Position numbers and translations under genes: made by a program. From positions 1-64,000 of the forward strand of contig NZ_QBKN01000006.1 of the NCBI RefSeq assembly GCF_003054175.1: a DNA stretch of 64,000 nucleotides. Reading direction: 5' to 3'. Source of the DNA: Allosediminivita pacifica (GTDB lineage Bacteria; Pseudomonadota; Alphaproteobacteria; Rhodobacterales; Rhodobacteraceae). The notes under the pieces were generated by a model. It worked only from the letters and a program-made list of their open reading frames with translations, ran no database searches and was not told where the DNA came from. Below, piece by piece: positions 19,090-25,697 of the stretch (the first letter of the stretch is position 1; each line of letters begins with the position of its first letter).

Positions 19090-19112
19090 CCCTCTCCCCC
19101 GAGGGGAGAGGG
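19090..19112. other. Strong hairpin in a convergent 3' region
   Basis: CCCTCTCCCC and GGGGAGAGGG pair perfectly around a CGA loop between the 3' ends of the SDR gene and the GAPDH gene. There is no T-run on either side, so it may block exonucleases or be a small dispersed repeat rather than a classical terminator. Confidence 0.5.
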
Positions 19113-19136
19113 GACCTGTTGCGCGTGTGGCAGATC

Positions 19137-20114
19137 TCAGCTCGTCATCCGACGGGCCATGTCGCGCATGCGGGCGGAGAAGCCCCATTCGTTGTCGTAC
19201 CAGCCGAAGATGCGCGCCTGGTCGCCGGTGACACGGGTTTCGTGCGGGGCGAGGACGAGGCTTTCGGGGCGGCCGCGCAGGTCGGTCGAGACCGTGGGGT
19301 CCTCGGTAAGGCCGATCACGGCGCTGTCGTTCGCCATCTCGCGCAGGGCCTGCGCCATGTCGGCGGGCGGTGCCTTGAGGCGCACGGTGAGGTCCACGGC
19401 GGAAACCGAGATCGTGGGCACCCGCACGGCCGCGCCGGTGACGCGGCCGGCGAGGTCGGGCAGGACGCGGTCGATGAGCTTCATGGCGCTGGTGGTGGTG
19501 GGCACCATCGAGACCGCCCCGGCGCGCGAGCGCACCAGCGTGTCGCCGCGCGGCGCGTCGACCATGGGCTGGCTGCCGGTGTAGCAGTGGATCGTGGTCA
19601 TGTGGCCGGTCAGGATGCCGAAGCGGCTCTCCAGCTCGCGCAGCAGCGGGGCCAGCGCGTTGGTGGTGCACGACGCGTTCGAGACGATCCGCGCCGCGCC
19701 CATCTGGTCTTCGTTGGCGCCCATGACGCAGGTCACGTCGGCGCCCTCGCAGGGGCGGGAGACCAGCACGCGGGTGGCGCCCGCGTCGAGGGTGCGCAGG
19801 GCGTCGTCGCGCGTTTTTACCTTGCCGGTGCATTCCATGAGCAGATCGGTGGCGCCGAGGTTCAGGGCGCCCGGGTCGGCGATCTGGGTAAGGGGGATGA
19901 CGCGGCCGGACACGTGCAGGGCGCCGTCGCGGGCCTCGGCCCGCTGCGGCAGGGGCCCGTAGACGCTGTCGTAGTTCAGCAGGTAGGCGCAGGTTTCCGG
20001 CGGGGCGATGTCGTTGATGCGGGTGATCGTGATGTCATCCGCATGTGGGTCGGTGAGGACCTGGCGCAGGATGGTCCGGCCGATGCGGCCGAACCCGTTG
20101 ATGGCGATGCGCAT
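19137..20114 (-). CDS. gap: Glyceraldehyde-3-phosphate dehydrogenase, type I
   Basis: Catalyses NAD-dependent oxidation of glyceraldehyde 3-phosphate in central carbon metabolism; 325 aa. Visible are the Rossmann start INGFGRIGR, the RINDIAPPET region following the second beta strand (Asn-Asp, which favours NAD), SNASCTTN with catalytic Cys149, the HCYTGSQ segment with the catalytic His, and WYDNEWGFSARM at the end. It is somewhat divergent from housekeeping GapA (for example VPTTTSAMK and STDLRGRPES), so an auxiliary GAPDH or an erythrose-4-phosphate dehydrogenase role is possible. GGAAAGGGG precedes the ATG. Confidence 0.88.
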   Translation of the reverse strand: MRIAINGFGRIGRTILRQVLTDPHADDITITRINDIAPPETCAYLLNYDSVYGPLPQRAEARDGALHVSGRVIPLTQIADPGALNLGATDLLMECTGKVKTRDDALRTLDAGATRVLVSRPCEGADVTCVMGANEDQMGAARIVSNASCTTNALAPLLRELESRFGILTGHMTTIHCYTGSQPMVDAPRGDTLVRSRAGAVSMVPTTTSAMKLIDRVLPDLAGRVTGAAVRVPTISVSAVDLTVRLKAPPADMAQALREMANDSAVIGLTEDPTVSTDLRGRPESLVLAPHETRVTGDQARIFGWYDNEWGFSARMRDMARRMTS

Positions 20115-20202
20115 GGCGCGCCCCTTTCCGCAAGCTGGCGCCGGGGCGGGGCCCCGGTTTCGCGCGCAACCTTGCCCGGAACGGCGCGGGCTTCAAGCGG
20201 CG

Positions 20203-21069
20203 TCAGGCGACGTTCTCGAGCCGCACATCGGGGGTGACGCCAAGCGCATGGCAGACGTCGCGGGTGAGCTCGGGGCGGTTGAGGGTGTAGAAGTGGAGCT
20301 TGTCCACGCCGCCCTCGATCAGTTCCGAGCACAACTCGGTGCAGATGGCGGTGGCCAGCAGGTCCGAGCGGCCGTCGCGTTCGGCCTTCTCGAAGGCGTC
20401 GATCACCCATGCCGGGATCTTGGTGCCGCAGCTTTCGGCGAAGCGGCGGGCGCCCTTCCAGTTCTCGATCGGCAGGATGCCGGGCACGATGGGCTTGTCG
20501 ATGCCGGCCTTCACGCAGGCGTCGCGGAAGCGGAAGAAGGTGTCCGCCTCGAAGAAGAACTGGGTCAGCGCCTCGGTCGCGCCGGCGTCGAGCTTGCGCT
20601 TGAGCCAGTCGATGTCGGCGGCGCCATCGGCGGCCTCGGGATGGACGTCGGGGTAGGCGCCGACGCGGATGTTGAAGTCGCCCTCGGAGGCCAGCGATTC
20701 GATGAGCTCGACGCTGTTGGCGTAGCCTTCGGGGTGGGGCGTGAAGCCGTCCGCGCCCTTCGGCGGGTCGCCACGCAGGGCGACGATATCCTTCACGCCG
20801 GCATCGGCGAAGCCGCGCACGATCTCGCGCGTCTCTTCCTTGGTGGCCTCGACGCAGGTGAGGTGGGCGGCGGTGCGCAGGCCCGAATGCTTGTGCAGCG
20901 TGGCCACCACGTCGCGGGTCAGGTCCCGCGTGGTGCCGCCGGCCCCGTAGGTCACCGAGACGAAGCGCGGGTTGAGCGGCGCAAGCACCTGCACCGTGTC
21001 CCACAGGCGGAAGGTGCCTTCGATGTTCTTGGGCGGGAAGAATTCGAGCGAGATCTCGGGGCGGCGCAT
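20203..21069 (-). CDS. metF: 5,10-methylenetetrahydrofolate reductase
   Basis: Reduces methylene-THF to methyl-THF, the methyl donor for methionine synthesis, using FAD. The 288-aa protein is a full-length MetF TIM barrel: SLEFFPPK with the catalytic Glu at the N-terminus, VSVTYGAGGTTRD, LTCVEATKEE, ALRGDPPKG, VGAYPDVHPEA, LTQFFFEAD and FYTLNRPELT. AGGAG lies nine bases before ATG 21069. It is divergent from a LysR regulator of MetR type across a 90-base gap that contains a MetR-like operator, the classical metF/metR arrangement. Confidence 0.95.
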   Translation of the reverse strand: MRRPEISLEFFPPKNIEGTFRLWDTVQVLAPLNPRFVSVTYGAGGTTRDLTRDVVATLHKHSGLRTAAHLTCVEATKEETREIVRGFADAGVKDIVALRGDPPKGADGFTPHPEGYANSVELIESLASEGDFNIRVGAYPDVHPEAADGAADIDWLKRKLDAGATEALTQFFFEADTFFRFRDACVKAGIDKPIVPGILPIENWKGARRFAESCGTKIPAWVIDAFEKAERDGRSDLLATAICTELCSELIEGGVDKLHFYTLNRPELTRDVCHALGVTPDVRLENVA

Positions 21070-21118
21070 ATGGCAGGCTCCTGTTGGTGTCTCGCCTCTT
21101 GTCGCATGCGCAGCATTG

Positions 21119-21131
21119 TGAGACAAACTCA
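21119..21131. promoter_or_regulatory. MetR-type operator between metF and its regulator
   Basis: The palindrome TGAG-N5-CTCA fits the spacing of the MetR binding site (TGAA-N5-TTCA in enterobacteria). It sits about 50 bases from metF and 28 bases from the regulator start, suitable for controlling both. A second TCTCA at 21136-21140 extends the symmetry. Confidence 0.55.
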
Positions 21132-21159
21132 TAAATCTCAAGACCAATATGAGCGCAGC

Positions 21160-22065
21160 ATGCATATCGAGTTCCGCCACCTGCGGACCATCAAGGCGAT
21201 CCACGATCACGGGGGGCTGGCCAAGGCGGCCGATGCCCTCAACATCACGCAATCGGCGCTGAGCCACCAGATCAAGGGGCTGGAGGACCAGGCGGGCGTC
21301 GAGCTTTTCGTGCGGCGATCGAAGCCCATGAAGCTGTCGCCCGCGGGGCAGAGGCTTTTGCGGCTGGCCGAGCAGGTGCTGCCGCAGGTCGAGGCGCTGG
21401 CCGAGGAATTCTCGGGCCTGCGCAGCGGGCAGACCGGGCGCATGCACATCGCCATCGAATGCCACGCCTGCTTCGAGTGGCTGTTCCCGGTGCTGGAAAG
21501 TTTCCGGAAAAGCTGGGGTGACGTGGACGTGGACATCCGGCCCGGCCTTGCCTTCGACGCGCTGCCCGCGCTCATGAAGGAGGAAGTCGACGTGGTGATC
21601 TCGTCGGACCCCGAGGACCTGCCGGGCGTGACCTTCACGCCGCTCTTCGAATACAGCCCCGTCTTCGTGGCGGCTTCGACCCATCCGCTGGCGCAGAAGC
21701 CCTGGATCGACGCAGCGGATTTCCGGGGGCAGACGCTCATCACCTACCCGGTAGAGCGCTCACGGCTCGACATCTTCAGCCAGCTTCTGACACCCGCAAA
21801 GGTGGAACCGGCGGCGATCCGGCAGGTGGAACTGACGGCGGTGATCCTGCTGCTGGTGGCCTCGAACCGGGGCGTGGCGGTACTGCCCGACTGGGTGGTG
21901 CGCGAGGTGAAGTACAATTCCGACTACGTCACCCGCCCGCTGACCGAAACCGGGCTCACGCGACGGCTCTACGCGGCCTCGCGCACGGGGGACCTGGAAA
22001 AGCCCTTCATGCGCGACCTGATCCGGCTCGCGGGAGAGGAAGCCCGCCGCCTTCAGGCCGCGTGA
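21160..22065 (+). CDS. LysR family regulator, MetR-like
   Basis: A 301-aa transcription factor. Residues 3-62 form the LysR winged helix-turn-helix (RHLRTIKAIHDHGGLAKAAD, then TQSALSHQIKGLE), followed by the substrate-binding domain. The N-terminal MHIEFRHLRTI and the co-effector domain segment HIAIECHACFEWLFP resemble MetR, which senses homocysteine. Divergent orientation to metF and the operator between them support control of methionine synthesis. Start ATG 21160 follows AGCGCAGC, a weak ribosome site. Confidence 0.85.
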   Translation: MHIEFRHLRTIKAIHDHGGLAKAADALNITQSALSHQIKGLEDQAGVELFVRRSKPMKLSPAGQRLLRLAEQVLPQVEALAEEFSGLRSGQTGRMHIAIECHACFEWLFPVLESFRKSWGDVDVDIRPGLAFDALPALMKEEVDVVISSDPEDLPGVTFTPLFEYSPVFVAASTHPLAQKPWIDAADFRGQTLITYPVERSRLDIFSQLLTPAKVEPAAIRQVELTAVILLLVASNRGVAVLPDWVVREVKYNSDYVTRPLTETGLTRRLYAASRTGDLEKPFMRDLIRLAGEEARRLQAA

Positions 22066-22084
22066 GGGAACTGTCGATGAACGA

Positions 22085-22106
22085 GGGGGCGGGGCGATCC
22101 GCCCCC
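22085..22106 (-). terminator. Possible terminator hairpin after the cold-shock gene
   Basis: An 8-bp GC-only stem (GGGGGCGG with CCGCCCCC) lies between the 3' ends of the LysR regulator and the cold-shock gene. Neither side has a clear T-run, so termination is only a guess. Confidence 0.3.
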
Positions 22107-22117
22107 GCGGCGCCCGC

Positions 22118-22324
22118 TCAGAGGGCGCGCAGGTCCGAGGCCATCATGCGGCCGTCGCGGCCTTCCTTGAGCTCGTAGGCCACCTTCATGTTGTCGGCGA
22201 GCCCCGTCATCCCCGAGCGTTCGACGGCCGAGATGTGCACGAACACGTCCTTGCCGCCTTCCTCGGGCGCGATGAACCCGTAACCCTTCGTGGTATTGAA
22301 CCATTTCACGGTGCCGTTCGGCAT
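22118..22324 (-). CDS. Cold-shock domain protein, CspA family
   Basis: A 68-aa single OB-fold protein that binds single-stranded RNA or DNA. RNP1 (KGYGFI) and RNP2 (VFVHIS) are intact. The start NGTVKWFNTTKGYGFIAPEEGGKDVFVH is typical of the alphaproteobacterial CspA group. AAAGGAG lies ten bases upstream of ATG 22324, and the 207-base divergent leader shared with the next gene is long enough for temperature-responsive control, which I cannot demonstrate. An upstream ATG at 22357 would add eleven residues not seen in the family. Confidence 0.93.
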   Translation of the reverse strand: MPNGTVKWFNTTKGYGFIAPEEGGKDVFVHISAVERSGMTGLADNMKVAYELKEGRDGRMMASDLRAL

Positions 22325-22532
22325 GTTCCCCGTGCTCCTTTCCCAGTCTCGCTTCACCCCGCGCGGGGCATCCTCCTGTCACCTCCGAAAGCACTGGGCG
22401 GGCGGGCAGGCCCGGTCCAAGCCACGAATGTCACGCCTTTCATTGGGAACAATGGCGCTGCAAAAAACAAGATTGCATCGATGGGGCGCCTGCGATTCGG
22501 CGCTTATTTGTTCGTGAAGGAGACGAGAGGCC

Positions 22533-22844
22533 ATGATCATCTACGGGTTGAAGACCTGCGACACTTGCCGCAAGGCGCGCAAGGCGCTGCCGGAGGCCGA
22601 TTTCGTCGACATCCGCGAGGCAGGCCTGCCCGAGGGGCTGCCGGAGCGCGCGCAGAAGCGATTCGGAGACAAGATCCTGAACACGCGCTCGACCACCTGG
22701 AGGGGGCTGTCGGAGGACGAACGGGCGGGCGATCCGCTGACGCTGATCGCGGCGCATCCGGCGCTGATGAAGCGCCCGCTGATCGTCGATGGCGACGAGA
22801 TGCACCTGGGCTGGGACAAGACGGTTCAGGCGGCGCTGACCTGA
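22533..22844 (+). CDS. ArsC/Spx family thioredoxin-fold protein (YffB-like)
   Basis: A 103-aa protein of the arsenate-reductase-related family. It has a CxxC at Cys9 and Cys12 (LKTCDTCRKA), RSTTWRGLS in the middle and IAAHPALMKRPLIVDG near the end. The CxxC and the short length fit the YffB/Spx-like group, many of whose members are glutathione-dependent reductases rather than true arsenate reductases. No ars genes are nearby. It overlaps the 3' end of the DoxX gene by 19 bases. Confidence 0.85.
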   Translation: MIIYGLKTCDTCRKARKALPEADFVDIREAGLPEGLPERAQKRFGDKILNTRSTTWRGLSEDERAGDPLTLIAAHPALMKRPLIVDGDEMHLGWDKTVQAALT

Positions 22845-23392
22845 GGAGCCGGGCGGCGGAAGAGCAGCGCGTCGAGCGACAGCCAGCCGCCGCCCTTCAG
22901 CACCAGCGTGACCATTGCCAGCATCCAGAAGGCGCGCTGGTCGAGGATCAGCCCGTCCGGAAGGCCGTCGAACCAGGCCCCCAGGGTGCCCTCGTGGGCG
23001 ATGCCGCCGTGGCCGTAGAGATCCGTGAGGCTCTGCACCACGACGAAGCCGATCATGGCAAGCGCGGCGAGCCGGGTCAGAAGCCCCAGAACGATGAGCG
23101 TGGGCAACACGAACTCGGCCAGCGTGCCCGCGACCACGACGGCCCAGTGGAGGGGGCCGAGCTGCGAGACATCGTAACCTGCGGCCTCCATGGCGCGGGG
23201 AAATATCTGCGCGTAGGCGCCGAGCGAGGGCTGGAATATCCCCAGCGGCCCGTCGCCGAGCTTGGTTGCCGCCGCGCGCCAGAAGTAGACAAGCAGCGTT
23301 CCCGCAAAGACGAGGCGCGCGAGCAGCGGCAGGAGGCCCGCGGTCCTGGTTTCGAGCGGCTCCCCGAGGCGGGCGTAGCGGGCGATCGTCAT
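22826..23392 (-). CDS. bufD: DoxX family membrane protein of the bufferin operon
   Basis: A 188-aa inner-membrane protein with four predicted helices (about 20-40, 82-103, 105-123 and 150-170). The pattern LVFAGTLLVYFWRAA...LGPLHW, then LAEFVLPTLIVLGLLTRLAAL, is typical of DoxX. The ATG overlaps the stop of the preceding DUF2063 gene as ATGA, so translation is coupled. In gold- and copper-induced operons of this type the DoxX member is the last gene (called gigT or bufD); its role, perhaps quinone-linked redox or membrane support, is not established. Confidence 0.83.
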   Translation of the reverse strand: MTIARYARLGEPLETRTAGLLPLLARLVFAGTLLVYFWRAAATKLGDGPLGIFQPSLGAYAQIFPRAMEAAGYDVSQLGPLHWAVVVAGTLAEFVLPTLIVLGLLTRLAALAMIGFVVVQSLTDLYGHGGIAHEGTLGAWFDGLPDGLILDQRAFWMLAMVTLVLKGGGWLSLDALLFRRPAPQVSAA

Positions 23393-24222
23393 CGGCGTGT
23401 CTCCTTGGGGGCGGCCAGCGCGCCCTCGCGCAGCAGCAGGGTCAGGGTTTCGGCGGCATCCGCGTCGGCTGCGGCGATGGCGGCACCGAGCGGGGCGCTT
23501 TCGGCGAAGGCTGCCACCATGGCGGCGCCGCCGGGGGGTAGCAGGTGCGCGTCCGGGTCGAAGCCGGGGCGGGTGATCAGCACGTCCTCAGCCCGCGCAG
23601 CGGGGCGGGGGCTGCCGGGCTGCATGGCGAAACGGTAGACCGAAAACACCGGCCAGGCGGATCGCAACAGCGCGGCGGCGGGTACGAGCGACAGGCAGGT
23701 ATCCTCGTGCAGCCCCGCCAGCGTCTCGGGCCCAATCGGCGTGGCGTCGGCGGCGTGGTAGGCGTGGCGCAGGGCCAGCTCCAGCCGCGCCACGTCGGGC
23801 AGGTAGCCGAGGCGGCCGGGGGGCAGCCGCGTGGCGAGGAACTCCGGGAAGCCCGCGCCGTAGCGCTGCATGACGGGGGCGGCGGGGTGATGTTCCTGCA
23901 GGAAAGCCCGCGCGAGCCCGTCGAAGTTCGCGGGTCCAAGCAACCGCGCCACCGCGGGGAAGCCGCTCTCCAGCGCCTCGCGCAGGCCCACGGCCACGTT
24001 GTTGCGGTAGACGTCGAAACGCCGCCCGGCGGGCCGCCCCGCGCCGTCGGTCAGACCCGGCGGCACGCCGGACCCGGACGCCAGCCGCGCGCGGAAGGCC
24101 CGCTCGGAGGGCGACAGGCCCCCTGCTTCTTCTTGGTCCAAATATTCCGGGGGAGCCGCCCGCAGGGCGGTGGGGGCAGAGCCCCCTTCTTCCGTCAGGG
24201 GCAGGCGCGCGTCCGAACTCAT
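23389..24222 (-). CDS. bufC: DUF2063 (BufC/HvfC-like) partner of the MNIO enzyme
   Basis: A 277-aa soluble protein. The family signature is [30 protein letters not shown], followed by [22 protein letters not shown] and [19 protein letters not shown], all present. In characterised systems it binds the peptide precursor and helps the DUF692 enzyme. The start ATG 24222 overlaps the bufB stop as ATGA. The first 45 residues are unusual: instead of starting at the ARLASG segment they contain a stretch translated from a dispersed noncoding repeat (24126-24186) inserted in frame. The core domain is intact. Confidence 0.85.
   Translation of the reverse strand: MSSDARLPLTEEGGSAPTALRAAPPEYLDQEEAGGLSPSERAFRARLASGSGVPPGLTDGAGRPAGRRFDVYRNNVAVGLREALESGFPAVARLLGPANFDGLARAFLQEHHPAAPVMQRYGAGFPEFLATRLPPGRLGYLPDVARLELALRHAYHAADATPIGPETLAGLHEDTCLSLVPAAALLRSAWPVFSVYRFAMQPGSPRPAARAEDVLITRPGFDPDAHLLPPGGAAMVAAFAESAPLGAAIAAADADAAETLTLLLREGALAAPKETRR
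24126..24186 (+). repeat. Dispersed repeat inside the 5' end of bufC
   Basis: The pattern is CTTCTTCTTGG, then AAATATTCC, a G-run, CCGCAGG and GGGGCAGAGCCCC. The last part forms a small hairpin. A second copy lies at 45677-45736 and a fragment at 48859-48880. Here it lies within the coding frame of bufC on the other strand. Confidence 0.6.
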
Positions 24223-25067
24223 GCGGGCACCCGGGCAAGCGCCCCTGCGGCGCGCAGGGCCTCGGCGCGCAGGACGGGCCAGTCGGGCACGTCGGTATCC
24301 CACTCGATCAAGAGCGGCCGGACGCCGCCGCGGTAGAGCACCCGGTCCAGAAGCGCCCAGACCGGATCGGCGACCTCGCGGCCGTGGCTGTCGATCAGCA
24401 GGGGGGCGCCGTGATCGTCGTGATCCTCGTCGTGCCCGCCGAGGTGGATCTCGCCGACGCGGTCGAGCGGGAAGGCGTCGATGTAGGCCTGCGGCGCGTA
24501 GCCGAGGTTGGTCGCCGAGACGAAGACGTTGTTCACGTCGAGCAGCAGCCTGCAGCCGGTGCGGCGGGCCACTTCTGAGAGGAAGGCGGGTTCCTCCCAG
24601 GTGCTTTCGGCGAAGGCGAGGTAGCTCGAGGGGTTCTCGAGCAGCATCTGGCGGCCGAGGGCCTCCTGCACCTGCTCCACGTGTTCACAGACGCGCGCCA
24701 GCGTGGCGTCGGTATAGGGCAGGGGCAGCAGGTCGTTGAGGAAAACGCCTTCGTGCGTCGACCAGGCGAGGTGCTCGGAAAAACTTGCCGGGGACAGCCA
24801 GCCCACGAGGTGCTTCAGCCGGGCGAGGTGGTCGGGGTCGAGCGGCTCGGGGCCCCCGATCGACAGGCCCACGCCGTGCACCGAGATCGGGAAGCGTTCG
24901 GCCAGCGCGCGGAGCTGCGCCAGCGGGCGGCCGCCGTCGCCCATGTAGTTCTCGGCGTGGATCTCGAGCCAGCCGACCGGGGCGGGGTCGTCCATGAGGT
25001 CGGCGAAATGGCGCGACTTGAAGCCGACGCCGGGCAGGGATGGCAGGGGGGATGCGTGATCGAACAT
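24219..25067 (-). CDS. bufB: DUF692/MNIO peptide-modifying oxidase
   Basis: A 282-aa TIM-barrel enzyme of the multinuclear non-heme iron oxidase (MNIO) family, which oxidises cysteines in precursor peptides. Metal-binding segments visible: [10 protein letters not shown] (33-42), [10 protein letters not shown], the SEHLAW motif, [27 protein letters not shown] and [11 protein letters not shown]. All expected His, Asp, Asn and Glu residues seem present. The gene follows the precursor bufA after a strong hairpin and overlaps bufC. By analogy it converts central cysteines of the precursor to thiooxazole-type rings; this is inference from family knowledge. Confidence 0.9.
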   Translation of the reverse strand: MFDHASPLPSLPGVGFKSRHFADLMDDPAPVGWLEIHAENYMGDGGRPLAQLRALAERFPISVHGVGLSIGGPEPLDPDHLARLKHLVGWLSPASFSEHLAWSTHEGVFLNDLLPLPYTDATLARVCEHVEQVQEALGRQMLLENPSSYLAFAESTWEEPAFLSEVARRTGCRLLLDVNNVFVSATNLGYAPQAYIDAFPLDRVGEIHLGGHDEDHDDHGAPLLIDSHGREVADPVWALLDRVLYRGGVRPLLIEWDTDVPDWPVLRAEALRAAGALARVPA

Positions 25068-25088
25068 CGCGGGCGGTCCTCGCTTGGG

Positions 25089-25117
25089 GCCGGGCGGCGC
25101 GAAAGGCGCCGCCCGGC
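25089..25117 (-). other. Perfect 12-bp hairpin between bufA and bufB
   Basis: GCCGGGCGGCGC pairs fully with GCGCCGCCCGGC around a five-base loop, directly after the bufA stop (on the minus strand). There is no T-run. Such structures between a precursor or binding protein and its downstream genes often stabilise the upstream transcript, giving excess precursor. Confidence 0.65.
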
Positions 25118-25124
25118 GTCGGTG

Positions 25125-25445
25125 TCAGCCCTGCTCGGGCAGGTCGCGGTCGAGCGCCTCGAGGCTGCCCATGCGGTCGGAGCCGTCGGCCATCTGCGGC
25201 AGCTCGATGTCCATGCAGGTGCCTTCGTCGACCAGCGTCCAGGCGTTGCCCTGGTAGTCGACGGTGGAGGTGCCGGCGCATGTTGTGCCGGGACCGGCGG
25301 CGCAGTCGTTCTCGCCGGCGAGGCTGACGCCGTAGCATTTCTCCTGCGCCTGGGCGCTGGCGGGGGTGGCGTGACCGGCCAGCGCGGCGGCAACGGCACC
25401 GAGGATCGCGGCGGTCTTGAAGGGCGTGGAGGGCTTGGCGGACAT
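25125..25445 (-). CDS. bufA: DUF2282 bufferin-type RiPP precursor, exported
   Basis: A 106-aa small exported protein. A Sec signal peptide spans residues 1-31, ending in ATPASA. The mature part has four cysteines (37, 48, 56 and 77) in the order [22 protein letters not shown] and DEGTC, as in DUF2282 precursors of copper-binding bufferins and the gold-induced GigP. The C-terminal 25 residues are acidic and more variable. As first gene of the bufA-bufB-bufC-bufD operon it is the likely substrate of BufB. The mature product is expected to act in the periplasm as a metal buffer. Confidence 0.88.
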   Translation of the reverse strand: MSAKPSTPFKTAAILGAVAAALAGHATPASAQAQEKCYGVSLAGENDCAAGPGTTCAGTSTVDYQGNAWTLVDEGTCMDIELPQMADGSDRMGSLEALDRDLPEQG

Positions 25446-25533
25446 GGATCGTCCCTTTCGGTGTCATGGACTTTAGAGGTGACCGGGGCGGGTGCCTCCG
25501 GATGTCCCCAAGCCTGCGGTGACGCGGCGTCCC

Positions 25534-25566
25534 GAGCCACTCACGTGGGCGTGGCTCACACGTGTG
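25534..25566. promoter_or_regulatory. Inverted repeats upstream of bufA
   Basis: GAGCCAC (25534-25540) and GTGGCTC (25551-25557) are perfect arms ten bases apart, and a perfect CACACGTGTG palindrome adjoins at 25557-25566. They lie about 90-120 bases upstream of the bufA start in an otherwise empty 250-base gap. One or both may be an operator of the metal-responsive regulator. Confidence 0.4.
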
Positions 25567-25632
25567 TCAGCCTGTCGCAGGTATTCGGAAACGCAGATGA
25601 CTTCTCAAGTATCTGAAAACCTGAGTTTCGCG

Positions 25633-25663
25633 CAAAAGAAAACGCCCCGCCGGGGGCGGGGCG
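25633..25663 (-). terminator. Rho-independent terminator of thrS
   Basis: A nine-bp GC stem (CGCCCCGCC with GGCGGGGCG) is followed on the minus strand by TTTTCTTTTG, 35 bases after the thrS stop. Confidence 0.88.
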
Positions 25664-25697
25664 CTGTCAGAATGTTACCGATCCGGGGGCCGGATTG

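Noticed and set aside
21070-21159. SAM-type riboswitch before metF
   Set aside because: The gap is only 90 bases, shared with a divergent gene, and has no recognisable riboswitch pairing; the MetR-like site explains the control better.
22533-22844. A true arsenate reductase
   Set aside because: The family is right, but the CxxC pattern and absence of any ars gene nearby fit the YffB/Spx-like group better.
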